DNA of 64,000 nucleotides from Microbacterium profundi (GCF_000763375.1 NZ_JPSY01000001.1:1364001-1428000); one strand, 5' to 3'; counted from the first letter of the stretch, positions 16,659-25,133 are shown. Notes: generated by a model not told the origin, from the letters alone. Numbers and translations are program-made.

Positions 16659-16990
16659 CGGGCGTGGCCAGGGCGATTGATCGTCGTGCGGCGGCCCGTA
16701 ATCGGACGTCGCTCCGCGGCGGCATCAGCCTCTCCCGCAACCTTCCGTGAGGAGACCTCGACAATCTGAGGCTCGACGAGATCGTTGGGTGTGCACTCGA
16801 GAATGTCGCATAACGCGACCAGTATCGTGAGGCTCAGCCGCTGGGGCTTTCGCGTCACGAGCCGGTACGTCTGCTCTCGCGACAGCGAAATCCCTCTCTC
16901 AGCCAAAAGGGGTTGCAGGTCCGTCGTGGCGAACATGCCGCGTTCGGCCATCTTCGCACGCAGGTGCCAGACGTACTCCATGTCTCTCAT
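16655..16990 (-). CDS. XRE-family helix-turn-helix protein
   Basis: The 111-aa protein has a Cro/CI-type HTH (residues 10-70: MAERGMFATTDLQPLLAERG, SREQTYRLVTRKPQRLSLTILVALCDIL) and a basic, disordered C-terminus (RRPITGRRTTINRPGHAR). GAGGAGG precedes the ATG. Its stop overlaps the start of the zinc-ribbon recombinase-like gene (ATGA), so the two formed an operon before the IS insertion. The pair recurs in actinobacteria, but I know no assigned function. Confidence 0.85.
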   Translation of the reverse strand: MRDMEYVWHLRAKMAERGMFATTDLQPLLAERGISLSREQTYRLVTRKPQRLSLTILVALCDILECTPNDLVEPQIVEVSSRKVAGEADAAAERRPITGRRTTINRPGHAR

Positions 16991-17115
16991 CGATCGTCCT
17001 CCTCATAAGTCAGGCCGTAACGCGTGTGCAACGACCCCTACGTGTCAGGGTTGAGTGAGTCCACCGGTTTATAGCAAGTCCGCCTCGTGGGGCGAGTTGA
17101 AGGATCACCAATCTG

Positions 17116-17556
17116 ATGAGTTTGAGTTCCCCGGTCGCGGTCGTCGCGGCCGATGATGGAGTCGTGAGCGCACCCTCGATCCCGGACGGGCCGACGCGTC
17201 GGCGTTCGTTCTCGCCGGGCCAGAAGTTGCAGTACCTGTCCGAGTACGAGGTCGCGTGCGAGACGGGTGAGGGCGCGGGATACCTGCGCCGACATGGCCT
17301 GTACTCGTCGCTGATCTCGGAGTGGCGCAAGCAGCGCGACGCGGGTCTGCTGGAGGGCAAGAACCCCGGCGAAGCGGTCGGTCGTCCCAGCGCCGCGCAG
17401 GCCGAGAACGCCCGGTTGAAGGCGCAACTGCGGAAGGCCGAGGTGGAGTTGTCGATGACGCGGACGGCGTTGGAGATCATGGGAAAAGCGCACGCGCTCT
17501 TGGGGCAGATCTCCGAGAGCGCGGACACCGACCCGCGGCGCGGGAAGCGCTCATGA
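17116..17556 (+). CDS. IS3-type OrfA (helix-turn-helix transposase subunit)
   Basis: The 146-aa protein has an HTH_Tnp_1-like DNA-binding region (about 28-75: FSPGQKLQYLSEYEVA, YLRRHGLYSSLISEWRKQRD) followed by a leucine-zipper-like coiled coil (AENARLKAQLRKAEVELSM). The start codon is uncertain: the ATG at 17116 is used, but homology begins about 25 residues later. Its stop overlaps the OrfB start (ATGA). Confidence 0.85.
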   Translation: MSLSSPVAVVAADDGVVSAPSIPDGPTRRRSFSPGQKLQYLSEYEVACETGEGAGYLRRHGLYSSLISEWRKQRDAGLLEGKNPGEAVGRPSAAQAENARLKAQLRKAEVELSMTRTALEIMGKAHALLGQISESADTDPRRGKRS

Positions 17557-18566
17557 ACACCTACGTCGAACTGGCCGCCGCGGACGTGCCGACCCGGCAG
17601 GCGGCAGCCCTGACCGGCGTGGCGCGTGCGACCGCGACCCGCGCCGCCTCCCGCGCACGCCGACCGGACCCCGAGCCGCCGTCGGCTCGTCCTGCCCCAG
17701 CGAACAAGCTCTCGAGCGTCGAGCGGTCGCTGGTGCTGTCCACGCTCAACAGTGACGAGTTCGTCGACAAGCCGCCGTTGCAGATCTATCCCATCCTGCT
17801 CGAGCGCGGCGAATACGTGGGCTCGGTCTCGACCATGTATCGGGTGCTGCGCGAGCACACGCAGGTACGGGAGCGGCGCCGGCTCGCGACCCATCCGCCG
17901 CGGAAGGTGCCGGAGCTGATCGCGACCGCCGTCGGGCAGGTCTATACCTGGGACATCACGAAACTCGCCGGCCCTGTCAAAGGCACGTACTACGACGCGT
18001 ACGTGATGATCGACATCTTCTCCCGCTACATCGTCGGCGCCATCGTGCAATGCCACGGCCCCCAGGTACTCGCCAAGGAGATGATGACCGACGCGTTCGG
18101 GATCCACGGCACCCCCGAGGTCGTGCACTCCGACGGCGGCCCCTCGATGACGTCGAAGACCGTCCGCACCCTGCTCGCCGATCTCGGCGTGACCGCGTCC
18201 CGCTCCCGACCGCACGTGTCCAATGACAACCCCTACTCCGAAGCGCTGTTCAAGACGATGAAGTACCTGCCCGTCTTCCCCGACCGGTTCGTCTCCCTCG
18301 CCCACGCACGGCAGTTCCTGGACGAATTCGTGCACGCCTACAACCACCACCACCGGCACACCGGCATCGGCATGCACACGCCCGCCGACGTGCACTACGG
18401 GCACGCCGACGCCATCGACCGCGACCGAGACGCCACACTCGAGGCCGCCCGCCGCGCCCACCCCGAACGGTTCACGACGCGACAGACGCGACCGAAGATC
18501 CTCGACCGAGACCCGGCCGCGTGGATCAACCAGCCACCAACCGACGAGATCCAACTCGCCGCCTAA
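17553..18566 (+). CDS. IS3-type OrfB (DDE transposase)
   Basis: The 337-aa protein has an integrase core with D in VYTWDITKL, D in VVHSDGGPSM and E in DNPYSEALFKTMKY. It begins at ATG 17553 overlapping the OrfA stop, so it may be made by translational coupling rather than by the programmed -1 frameshift usual for IS3. It looks intact. Confidence 0.9.
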   Translation: MNTYVELAAADVPTRQAAALTGVARATATRAASRARRPDPEPPSARPAPANKLSSVERSLVLSTLNSDEFVDKPPLQIYPILLERGEYVGSVSTMYRVLREHTQVRERRRLATHPPRKVPELIATAVGQVYTWDITKLAGPVKGTYYDAYVMIDIFSRYIVGAIVQCHGPQVLAKEMMTDAFGIHGTPEVVHSDGGPSMTSKTVRTLLADLGVTASRSRPHVSNDNPYSEALFKTMKYLPVFPDRFVSLAHARQFLDEFVHAYNHHHRHTGIGMHTPADVHYGHADAIDRDRDATLEAARRAHPERFTTRQTRPKILDRDPAAWINQPPTDEIQLAA

Positions 18567-18593
18567 CACCCACCGGCCTCACTCGCCTTGACA

Positions 18594-18926
18594 AATTCCG
18601 GACTGCGACAGCAACCGATTTCGATACTCGTTGGAGACTCCCACATAGATCGCAGTCGTCGAAGAGAACGAATGCCCCACCTGCTCCTGAACGAAGCGCT
18701 CCGGGTAGTCGAACTCAATGAGGTGGGTCACATAGGAGTGTCGAAGGGAGTGCAGATCAAGTGCCGGGTCAAGATCAGCCATATCACGCGCCGCGCAGAA
18801 CGCTTCGTTCGCTGCTCGCCTGCTCAAACGCGTCCCTCGCTCCGTCACCCACAGCGCGGGCGACGCCTTCAAGGAGAGCGCAGGGCGCACCTCATCGAGG
18901 TACTGCTCCAAAACTCCAGCGATCCA
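18594..18926 (-). pseudogene. Tyrosine recombinase (integrase), C-terminal remnant
   Basis: About 110 residues of a phage/island-type integrase survive: WIAGVLEQYLDEVRP, then the catalytic LHSLRHSYVTHL box and the QVGHSFSSTTAIYVGV segment with the conserved His and nucleophilic Tyr. The N-terminal half with the first Arg is missing at a junction near 18926, where MFS coding sequence starts on the other strand. The extreme C-terminus is cut by the IS3 end at 18593. This is a non-functional remnant of the element that probably brought the island. Confidence 0.85.
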
Positions 18927-18928
18927 TC

Positions 18929-20044
18929 GCCTTCATGGTGCCCCAGCTTCTCGCCACCGTTCAGGCGGTCTACGCGCGGCGCGAGCGCGCACCGATCTTC
19001 GGACTCATCGGAGCCGTCTCCGGCCTTGCCGCCGTCATCGGCCCCGTGCTGGGGGGCTGGCTCGTGGATGCTGACGCATGGGGGCTCGGCTGGCGAGCGA
19101 TCTTCCTCATCAACGTCCCGGTCGGGATCGTGATCTTCGCCCTCAGCAAGCGCTTCGTCCCGCAGACCCGATCAGATCGGCCTATGCGCACCGACTTCGC
19201 CGGAGTCGCACTACTGACAGCGGCGCTGCTGTGCCTGATGATCCCGCTCATCGAAGGACGATCACTGGGGTGGCCGGCCTGGTTGTGGCTGTTGGTGGGA
19301 GTCGGCGTCCTGTTGCTGGCTGTCTTCGTCGCCCATTCGCGTCGACGCCAGCGCACGGACGGTTCGGCGCTGTTGCCACTGCAACTGTTCCGCAACCGCG
19401 GCTTCAGCGCCGGACTCATCACGCAGGCGATGTTCCAGGGTGCGATGAACGCCTTCACACTGCCGTTCATCCTGTACCTGCAGCTCGCTCTCGGATTCGA
19501 CGCACTCACCGCCGGACTCAACCTGCTGGCGTTCAGCGTCGGCGCAATGCTCGGCACTGGCGTGGCGGTACCGCTCACCGGTCGTCTGGGCAAGGCCCTG
19601 ATTGCCGTGGGGTGCGTGCTCATGGCGATCGGAATCTGGTGGACATCCACAGTGCTCGGCGCGACCGGCGTCGGTTTCACCGGCTGGGATGCTGTCGGCG
19701 GAATGCTCACCGCAGGCCTCGGCCTCTCGCTCATCATCATTCCTCTCATCGACGTCGCCCTCGCAACGATTCCAGTCGCGGACGCCGGAGCCGCATCAGG
19801 CACCTACAGCACCTTCCAGCAACTGGGTGCGACTGCCGGTATCGCGGTCTCTACGACGATCTTCTTCGCTCAGGTCGGCGGCGACTGGAGTCAGGCGAGC
19901 GTGCTGGATGCGCTCGGCGCCTCCGTCACGGTCGCCCTGATCGGGCTGGGCATCGCGGCGGTCGCCAGCCTGTTCCTCCCCGGCGTGAGGGCGGTGCGCG
20001 CACACCTCGAGGAGGAGCGGCTGCGTGCCGAGGTTGAGATCTGA
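18929..20044 (+). pseudogene. MFS exporter (EmrB/QacA type), 5'-truncated
   Basis: The coding sequence matches a 14-helix drug/H+ antiporter from about helix 4 onward: FMVPQLLATVQAVYARRER, then IGAVSGLAAVIGPVLGGWLV (motif C) and GWRAIFLINVPVGIVI, with further helices to the C-terminus. The first roughly 120 residues are absent and replaced by the integrase remnant on the opposite strand. If translated, the first usable start is ATG 18935 (369 aa against about 480 expected), which would lack helices needed for transport. Confidence 0.8.
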
Positions 20045-20071
20045 CCTCGGCGCCCCCTCATGCCGCCCACG

Positions 20072-20170
20072 CCCCTCGCAATTGCGGGAGGGGGCGTCGG
20101 CGCAGACAGGGGGCGTCGGCGCAACGATCGGCGCAACGAAGAGGGCGCCGCGGCCGAAGCCGCGACGCCC
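20072..20170. terminator. Two hairpins between convergent genes
   Basis: A stem CCCCTCGCAATTGCG/GGAGGGG at 20072-20093 and a second stem GGGCGCCGCGGC (20143-20154) with GCCGCGACGCCC (20159-20170) lie between the MFS remnant and the betaine-binding protein gene. They fit a bidirectional terminator. Confidence 0.6.
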
Positions 20171-20187
20171 CCAGACGCGAGAAGTGA

Positions 20188-21111
20188 TTACTTCTTGACG
20201 ACCCAGTCGAACTGGTCGCCGTTCTCCTCGAGCCACTTGTCGACGGCTTCGGCCTCCTGGCCCTCTTCGAACTCGTTGACGACGAGGTCCTCGAGCGAAC
20301 CGTACTGGTCGTCGTCGAGCTTGATCTGCTTGACGAGTTCAGCGGCCTCGGGGAACTCCTCAGCGAAGCCCTTGTGCGCCATGAAGTTCAGCGTCTCGGC
20401 CTCACCCATCGCACCCAGCGGGTCTTCGAGCTCCTTGACGTCGTACTCGCTGTTCGCCCAGAACGGCTTCCACAGCGTGACGACGAGATCCTCCTTGTTA
20501 TCGATGGCCTCACCGAGGACGGTGAGCATGCCGGAGGTCGACGACGTCTCGAGGGTGTACTCACCATCGAGACCGTACTCCGGCATCATCGAGTCCTGCG
20601 TGACGCCCGTGAGGCCCGCGCCCGGCTCGATGCCGATGATCTTGCCGTCGAAGCGAGCGGCCTGACCCTTGAGGTCTTCGATCGAGGTGATGTCCATGTA
20701 GCTGGGCACGGCGATCGTGAGCTTGGCGTTGTCGTAGTACGCGCCGAGGTCTTCGAGGTCGTCGCCGTAGGTCTCCATGTACTCCGCGTGCGTGACCTCA
20801 GGCCATGCCGACGGGAACATGTCGACATCGCCCTGTGCGAGCCCGGTGTACAGCGGGCCCGCCTCGGTCAGTGTCTCGAGCTCGACCGTGTAGCCGAGCT
20901 TCTCGAGCTGGTCCTGGACCAGGTAGGCCATGCTGAGGCCGTCGGTCCACGAAGGGATGAAGCCGAGGGTGATGGTGCCCTTGTCTCCGCCTTCGCTGTC
21001 ACCGCCGCCGTCTCCGCCTGCGGTTTCATTGCCCGTCGCACAACCGGCGAGGGCGAGGGATGCCACGGCCCCCAGGGCCACGGCGGCTGTGATATGCCGG
21101 AACTTCTTCAT
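20188..21111 (-). CDS. Glycine betaine/proline ABC transporter substrate-binding lipoprotein
   Basis: The 307-aa protein starts at ATG 21111, has a lipoprotein signal ending LALAGC, an acidic Gly/Asp/Glu-rich linker and an OpuAC-type domain (GTITLGFIPSWTDGLSMAYL, then DMFPSAWPEVTHAEYMETYG). OpuAC proteins bind quaternary amines such as glycine betaine in a Trp/Tyr cage; several Trp residues are present in matching regions. It is the last gene of an ATPase-permease-binding protein operon. Confidence 0.92.
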   Translation of the reverse strand: MKKFRHITAAVALGAVASLALAGCATGNETAGGDGGGDSEGGDKGTITLGFIPSWTDGLSMAYLVQDQLEKLGYTVELETLTEAGPLYTGLAQGDVDMFPSAWPEVTHAEYMETYGDDLEDLGAYYDNAKLTIAVPSYMDITSIEDLKGQAARFDGKIIGIEPGAGLTGVTQDSMMPEYGLDGEYTLETSSTSGMLTVLGEAIDNKEDLVVTLWKPFWANSEYDVKELEDPLGAMGEAETLNFMAHKGFAEEFPEAAELVKQIKLDDDQYGSLEDLVVNEFEEGQEAEAVDKWLEENGDQFDWVVKK

Positions 21112-21163
21112 GGTGCTTTCCTTCCGTATGTTCTGCTGCGTTTCGTATGGGTGAGGGATGGGT

Positions 21164-22126
21164 CTATGCGGCTCCGCCGCCGATGGGTGCGCGGTGCGGC
21201 GACGCCACCGCGCGCTCGGCCTCTGCCGCGGCATCCGCCTTGCCCGCCTGCTGCGCACCGCGACGGCGAGCCATCATGCCCAGCAGCGAGGAGGTGTGCT
21301 CGTTCGGCGTGCCGAGCGCCGCGGTGACGCGGTCGAGGAAGACGGCGAGCAGCACGACGCCGAGGCCGGCTTCGACGCCCTTGCCAATGTTCACGGTCGA
21401 GATGGCCTGAACGACCAGCTTTCCGAGGCCGTCGGCCCCGGCCATGCCGGCGATGACCGCCATTGACAGCGAGAGCATGATGACCTGGTTGACACCGGCC
21501 ATGATGGTCGGCATCGCGAGCGGAAGCTGGATGCCGCGCAGGATCTGCCCCGGTGTCGCACCGAACGCGTGTCCGGCCTCGACCGTCTCGGAGTCCACGC
21601 CTCGGATGCCGAGCTCGGTCATACGCACGCCGGGAGGCAGGGCGAAGATCACCGTGGCGACAAGCCCGGGCACGACGCCGATGCTGAAGAACACGATCGC
21701 AGGGATGAGGTAAACGAAGGCCGGCATCGTCTGCATGAAGTCGAGGATCGGCTTCATGATCGTGCGCACCGTGGCGTTGCGCGCCGACCAGATGCCCAGC
21801 GGGATCGCGATGACCACCGCGATGAGCGCGGCGACGACCACGAGCGACAGCGTCTGCATCGCCGCGACCCACAGCCCCATGCTGAGGATCAGCGCGAACG
21901 ACACCGCCGTACCGACTGCCATCCAGATCGAGCGCACTGCCCAGGCGATCAGCGCGGCGATGATGATCAGCACGACGATCGGCGTGCTGAGAAGTACATC
22001 GGTCAGTCCGTTGACGAGGAACTTGACGATGAACGAGATGAAGTCGAGCACGCCCTCGAGGTTGTCCTTGACCCACGCGACGGCGGCGGCGACCCACTCG
22101 CCGATCGGAATGCGGAAACCGTCCAT
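21164..22126 (-). CDS. Glycine betaine/proline ABC permease
   Basis: The 320-aa integral membrane protein has the ProW/OpuAB permease domain, with the conserved EAA region around GVDSETVEAGHAFGATPGQI and helices across residues 30-285. The polar C-terminal tail after 290 (Ala/Glu-rich) is longer than usual. Its start shares an A with the stop of the ATPase gene. It forms the membrane channel of the betaine importer. Confidence 0.92.
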   Translation of the reverse strand: MDGFRIPIGEWVAAAVAWVKDNLEGVLDFISFIVKFLVNGLTDVLLSTPIVVLIIIAALIAWAVRSIWMAVGTAVSFALILSMGLWVAAMQTLSLVVVAALIAVVIAIPLGIWSARNATVRTIMKPILDFMQTMPAFVYLIPAIVFFSIGVVPGLVATVIFALPPGVRMTELGIRGVDSETVEAGHAFGATPGQILRGIQLPLAMPTIMAGVNQVIMLSLSMAVIAGMAGADGLGKLVVQAISTVNIGKGVEAGLGVVLLAVFLDRVTAALGTPNEHTSSLLGMMARRRGAQQAGKADAAAEAERAVASPHRAPIGGGAA

Positions 22127-23511
22127 CAGCGCACCTCTCCTTCGGTCTGCGGTTCGGCTTCGTCTCGCGCTCGCTCAGCCCGTTTCGTCTCGCCTTCGGC
22201 TCGCTCAACGACCCGGGCGGCATCTCCGGTCGTTGCGGCAGGAGCCACGGCATCGGCCGCCTCTCCCAGCACCGCGGCGATCTCGGCGTGCGAGACGGGC
22301 GGAAGCGGCAAGGTGATCTCCTCCGTCGAGTTCGGGCCGGGGCCGAGAGCTGCGAGCAGCGTGACGCGCGGGATGACACCGGTCAGGCGTCCTTCGGCGT
22401 CGACGACCGCGAGCGGCAGCTGCGACTCGACGGCGGGGACGAAGAGGTTCATCAGCACCTCGTCCTCAGGCACGCTCTGCGGCACGGGCTTGAGGATCGA
22501 CTTCAGCGAAGTCTCACCCTTGCGAACGAGCTTGACGGCGTCGCGGTCGGTGACCATGCCGAGCAGCTTGCGGTCGCGGCCGGTGACGTATGCCGCCGAC
22601 ATGTAGGCGTCACGCATCTGGCGCAGCGCCGTCCGAGGGCCGGCGGTGTCTGCGACGACCGGACGTGGACGCTCCATGACGTTGGCTGCCGTGAGCACGC
22701 GTGCGCGGTCGACATCCTGCACGAACTGCTCGACGTAGTCGTTGGCCGGGTCGGTGAGGATGTCTTCTGGCGTACCGATCTGCACGATGCGGCCGTCGCG
22801 CATGACCGCGATCCGATCGCCGAGGAACATCGCCTCGTTCAGGTCGTGCGTGATGAAGACGATCGTCTTCTGCAGTTTCTCCTGCAGCTCCACCAGCTGC
22901 TCCTGCATCTCTCGACGGATGAGCGGGTCGAGGGCGCTGAACGCCTCGTCCATCAGGAGGATCTCGGTGTCTGCAGCGAGCGCCCGCGCGATGCCGACTC
23001 GCTGCTGCATTCCACCGGACAGTTGCGAGGGAAGTTTGTCGCCCCAGCCGTCGAGGCCGACCATCGCGATGACCTCGTTGGCCTTGGCAAGGCGCTCGGC
23101 CTTCGGCACGCCCTTGAGCTCAAGCGGGTAAGCGACATTGTCGGCGACCGTGCGGTGCGGCAGCAGAGCGAAGTGCTGGAACACCATCGACACGTTCTCG
23201 CGGCGGATCTCGCGCAGGCGGGATGCGGGCACTCCGGCGATCTCGTCGCCGCCCACGACGACCGAGCCGTCGGTGATCTCGTGCAGGCCGTTGAGCATGC
23301 GGATGATGGTGGACTTGCCCGATCCGGACAGTCCCATGATGACGAAGATCTCACCGCGGTTGACGGTGAAGCTGGCGTCGATGACGGCAGCGGTTCCGGC
23401 ATCCTGAATGTCGGTGCGGGATTCGCCCGCCTTCAGGCGGCGGACAGCCTGGTTCGGATTACGTCCGAACACCTTGAAAAGATGGCGCGCTTCGAGAGCG
23501 GTTTCGGTCAC
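22126..23511 (-). CDS. Glycine betaine/proline ABC ATPase with CBS domains
   Basis: The 461-aa ProV/OpuAA-type ATPase has Walker A GLSGSGKST, a Q-loop (MVFQHFALLPHRTV), signature LSGGMQQRVG and Walker B ILLMDEAFSALDP, then a tandem CBS region (about 285-400, VTGRDRKLLGMVTDRDAV and VVDAEGRLTGVI) that typically senses ionic strength. A GTG start at 23511 is preceded by GGGGGAA. The last roughly 30 residues (VVERAEGETKRAERARDE and on) are encoded by a REP-like repeat and are not part of the family. Confidence 0.92.
   Translation of the reverse strand: MTETALEARHLFKVFGRNPNQAVRRLKAGESRTDIQDAGTAAVIDASFTVNRGEIFVIMGLSGSGKSTIIRMLNGLHEITDGSVVVGGDEIAGVPASRLREIRRENVSMVFQHFALLPHRTVADNVAYPLELKGVPKAERLAKANEVIAMVGLDGWGDKLPSQLSGGMQQRVGIARALAADTEILLMDEAFSALDPLIRREMQEQLVELQEKLQKTIVFITHDLNEAMFLGDRIAVMRDGRIVQIGTPEDILTDPANDYVEQFVQDVDRARVLTAANVMERPRPVVADTAGPRTALRQMRDAYMSAAYVTGRDRKLLGMVTDRDAVKLVRKGETSLKSILKPVPQSVPEDEVLMNLFVPAVESQLPLAVVDAEGRLTGVIPRVTLLAALGPGPNSTEEITLPLPPVSHAEIAAVLGEAADAVAPAATTGDAARVVERAEGETKRAERARDEAEPQTEGEVR
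22157..22213. repeat. REP-like repeat encoding the C-terminal tail of the betaine ATPase
   Basis: The sequence CGTTTCGTCTCGCCTTCGG followed by CTCGCTCAACGACC is the reverse complement of the repeat core seen at 391-449 and 24383-24414. A partial second copy lies at 22157-22180. It is translated in frame as residues about 433-452. Confidence 0.8.
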
Positions 23512-23710
23512 GTTTCCCCCGGTGGCTTCCGATTCTTCGGGTCTCGGAGCCGACTTCGGTTGCGCCCGGGTGATGATCACGGGGCCGCTTCGACAGTTCT
23601 GCACTGGCGGCTCAGGCAACGGATTTCGGATCCGCGCAAAGAACATCGACCGTACGCCCACGCCTCTTCGCAGCACAGCTCATCGAAGGAAGGACGTGAC
23701 CGCGGACTGG

Positions 23711-23738
23711 TCTATAAGCCGAAAGGCCTACATTTCAA
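23711..23738 (-). promoter_or_regulatory. Putative promoter of the betaine transporter operon
   Basis: On the minus strand TTGAAA (23738-23733) and TATAGA (23716-23711) are spaced by 16 bp within an A/T-rich patch, about 200 bp upstream of the ATPase start. The 335-bp gap 23512-23846 contains this promoter and no gene that I can support. Confidence 0.5.
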
Positions 23739-23846
23739 CGTAACAAAAGGGCCGGTCAGGGGCAAATCTCGTCCACGTTGACGTCGTACCTTTTTATTGC
23801 CTGAACGGGGATTCTGTCGAATGTCGACAATCTGAGTGTTGGCGTG

Positions 23847-25133
23847 TCAGCGGCGGATACTGCGCGTCACGGTGAACTTCGAGGTGCGATGCAGCTGCTC
23901 GGTCCAGCCGATCATCCTCGTCAGTTCCGGGCGATACGCGAGGCTCGAATTGAACACGGTGAGCAGTTCGCCGCCGGGGCGGAGAAGTCTCGCCGCGGCT
24001 TCGAAAAGGCGCGTCGCCGCCCCGGTGTGCACGCTCGCGCCGAGGTGGAACGGCGGGTTCAGCAGGATGAGGTCGGCGCTGCCGTCCGGCAGTTCGGAGC
24101 CGGCATCGTCGTGCGTCACCGTCACGCGGTCGGAGACGCCGTTCGCGATCATCGTCTCGCGGGCGGATGCCGCGGCTGCCGCCGAGCGGTCGGTCGCCGT
24201 GATCTTGGCTTCGGGGTGGTTCAGCGCGTAGTACGCGGCGAGCGCTCCTGTGCCGCAGCCAAGGTCGATGACGGTGGAGGCCGCTTCGACTCGTCGCTGC
24301 GCTCCTCGCTCAACGCGTTTCGTCTCGCCTTCGGCTCGCTCAACGACCCGCGAAGGTTCGGTCGGCGCGGGATCCCCATGGTGGGTCGTTGAGCGAGCGA
24401 AGCGAGACGAAACGGGTAGAGTGACCGAAGGGAGTCGAAGCCTTCCCTCCCCGCCCCGAAGCATCCCCTCCAGCACCCCGAGCAGCACGCGGGTTCCGAT
24501 GTCGATCCGGTTCGCGGCGAACGCCCCGCCGTGCGCGACGATGGTGAGCCCGAACCCCGGATGCTGCGCCCGCTGCGGATACGGCGGCTCATCCGGCGCT
24601 GGCAGCGGCTCGGATGCCACGACCAGGCGCGACTTCCGCTCGGCGCGCTGCGGCTGCACCTCGGCGAAGCGGCGTCCGAGCACCTCGTTCTGCGCGAGGG
24701 TCATGTGCTTCACTCGCCCCCCGGCGACCAGCACCACGTCGGTTGCGGCCCAGCGGGCGACGGCATCCGCGATCTCCTCCAGCTCGGCGAGCGCCTTCGG
24801 CAGCTGCAGCAGCACGAGCCGCGCACCCGACAGCAGCGTTTCATCCAGCTCGTGGGAGGTGAATCCTTCGAGGCCGATTTCTTCGGCGTTGCGCGTCAGC
24901 GCCCGCCTTCCGGTCACGAGATCCTGATGCACGCGGATGCCGATGCGCCCGGCATCCGTCAACGCGAGTGTGATCGCACCGTACTCGTCACCGATCACCG
25001 CGATCTCGTCGCCCGGCAGATCCACGGCGAGCGCACGCTGGACGAGAAGCTCGTCGGTGGCATCCCAGGCCTGGAGGTTCGTCGCCTCCACGTCGGGGTG
25101 ACGGCGAAGCCGGCTGAAGGCGAACTCTGGCAC
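23847..25133 (-). CDS. Class I SAM methyltransferase, RsmC/RlmG-like, with repeat-encoded insert
   Basis: The 428-aa protein has an N-terminal RsmC/RlmG-like domain (residues 1-230) and a C-terminal methyltransferase domain with motif I VIDLGCGTGAL (about 288-298) and the NPPFH motif (about 344-348) typical of guanine-N2 rRNA methyltransferases. Between them, residues about 232-283 are encoded by a palindromic intergenic-type repeat (24284-24440). Without it the length would be about 375, usual for the family. The frame stays open through the insert and both domains keep their motifs, so the protein may still work, with a flexible charged linker. Confidence 0.88.
   Translation of the reverse strand: MPEFAFSRLRRHPDVEATNLQAWDATDELLVQRALAVDLPGDEIAVIGDEYGAITLALTDAGRIGIRVHQDLVTGRRALTRNAEEIGLEGFTSHELDETLLSGARLVLLQLPKALAELEEIADAVARWAATDVVLVAGGRVKHMTLAQNEVLGRRFAEVQPQRAERKSRLVVASEPLPAPDEPPYPQRAQHPGFGLTIVAHGGAFAANRIDIGTRVLLGVLEGMLRGGEGRLRLPSVTLPVSSRFARSTTHHGDPAPTEPSRVVERAEGETKRVERGAQRRVEAASTVIDLGCGTGALAAYYALNHPEAKITATDRSAAAAASARETMIANGVSDRVTVTHDDAGSELPDGSADLILLNPPFHLGASVHTGAATRLFEAAARLLRPGGELLTVFNSSLAYRPELTRMIGWTEQLHRTSKFTVTRSIRR
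24284..24440. repeat. Palindromic REP-like element inside the methyltransferase gene
   Basis: Inverted arms of about 32 bp (24316-24348 and 24383-24414; core GAGCGAGCGAAGCGAGACG) sit inside outer arms CTTCGACTC (24284-24292) and GAGTCGAAG (24432-24440). It matches the repeats at 391-449 and 22157-22213 and interrupts the coding region in frame. Confidence 0.88.

Larger units (their letters stand above)
17043..18593 (+). mobile_element. IS3-type insertion sequence, about 1.55 kb
   Basis: The ends TGTCAGGGTTGAGTGAG (left) and, read inward from the right, TGTCAAGGCGAGTGAG form imperfect inverted repeats around orfA and orfB. No 3-4 bp target duplication is seen (TACG left, AATT right), which suggests a rearrangement after insertion or recombination between copies. 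Its right end cuts the C-terminus of a tyrosine recombinase remnant. Confidence 0.8.

Noticed and set aside
17010..18569. Long open frame on the minus strand opposite the IS3-type transposase genes
   Set aside because: Its sequence is the antisense shadow of OrfA/OrfB, with low-complexity Arg/Gly/Val composition and no recognisable family.
18594..18926. att site for the island
   Set aside because: The integrase remnant suggested one, but I could not find a matching direct repeat pair at 9.2 and 18.9 kb by eye and saw no tRNA gene.
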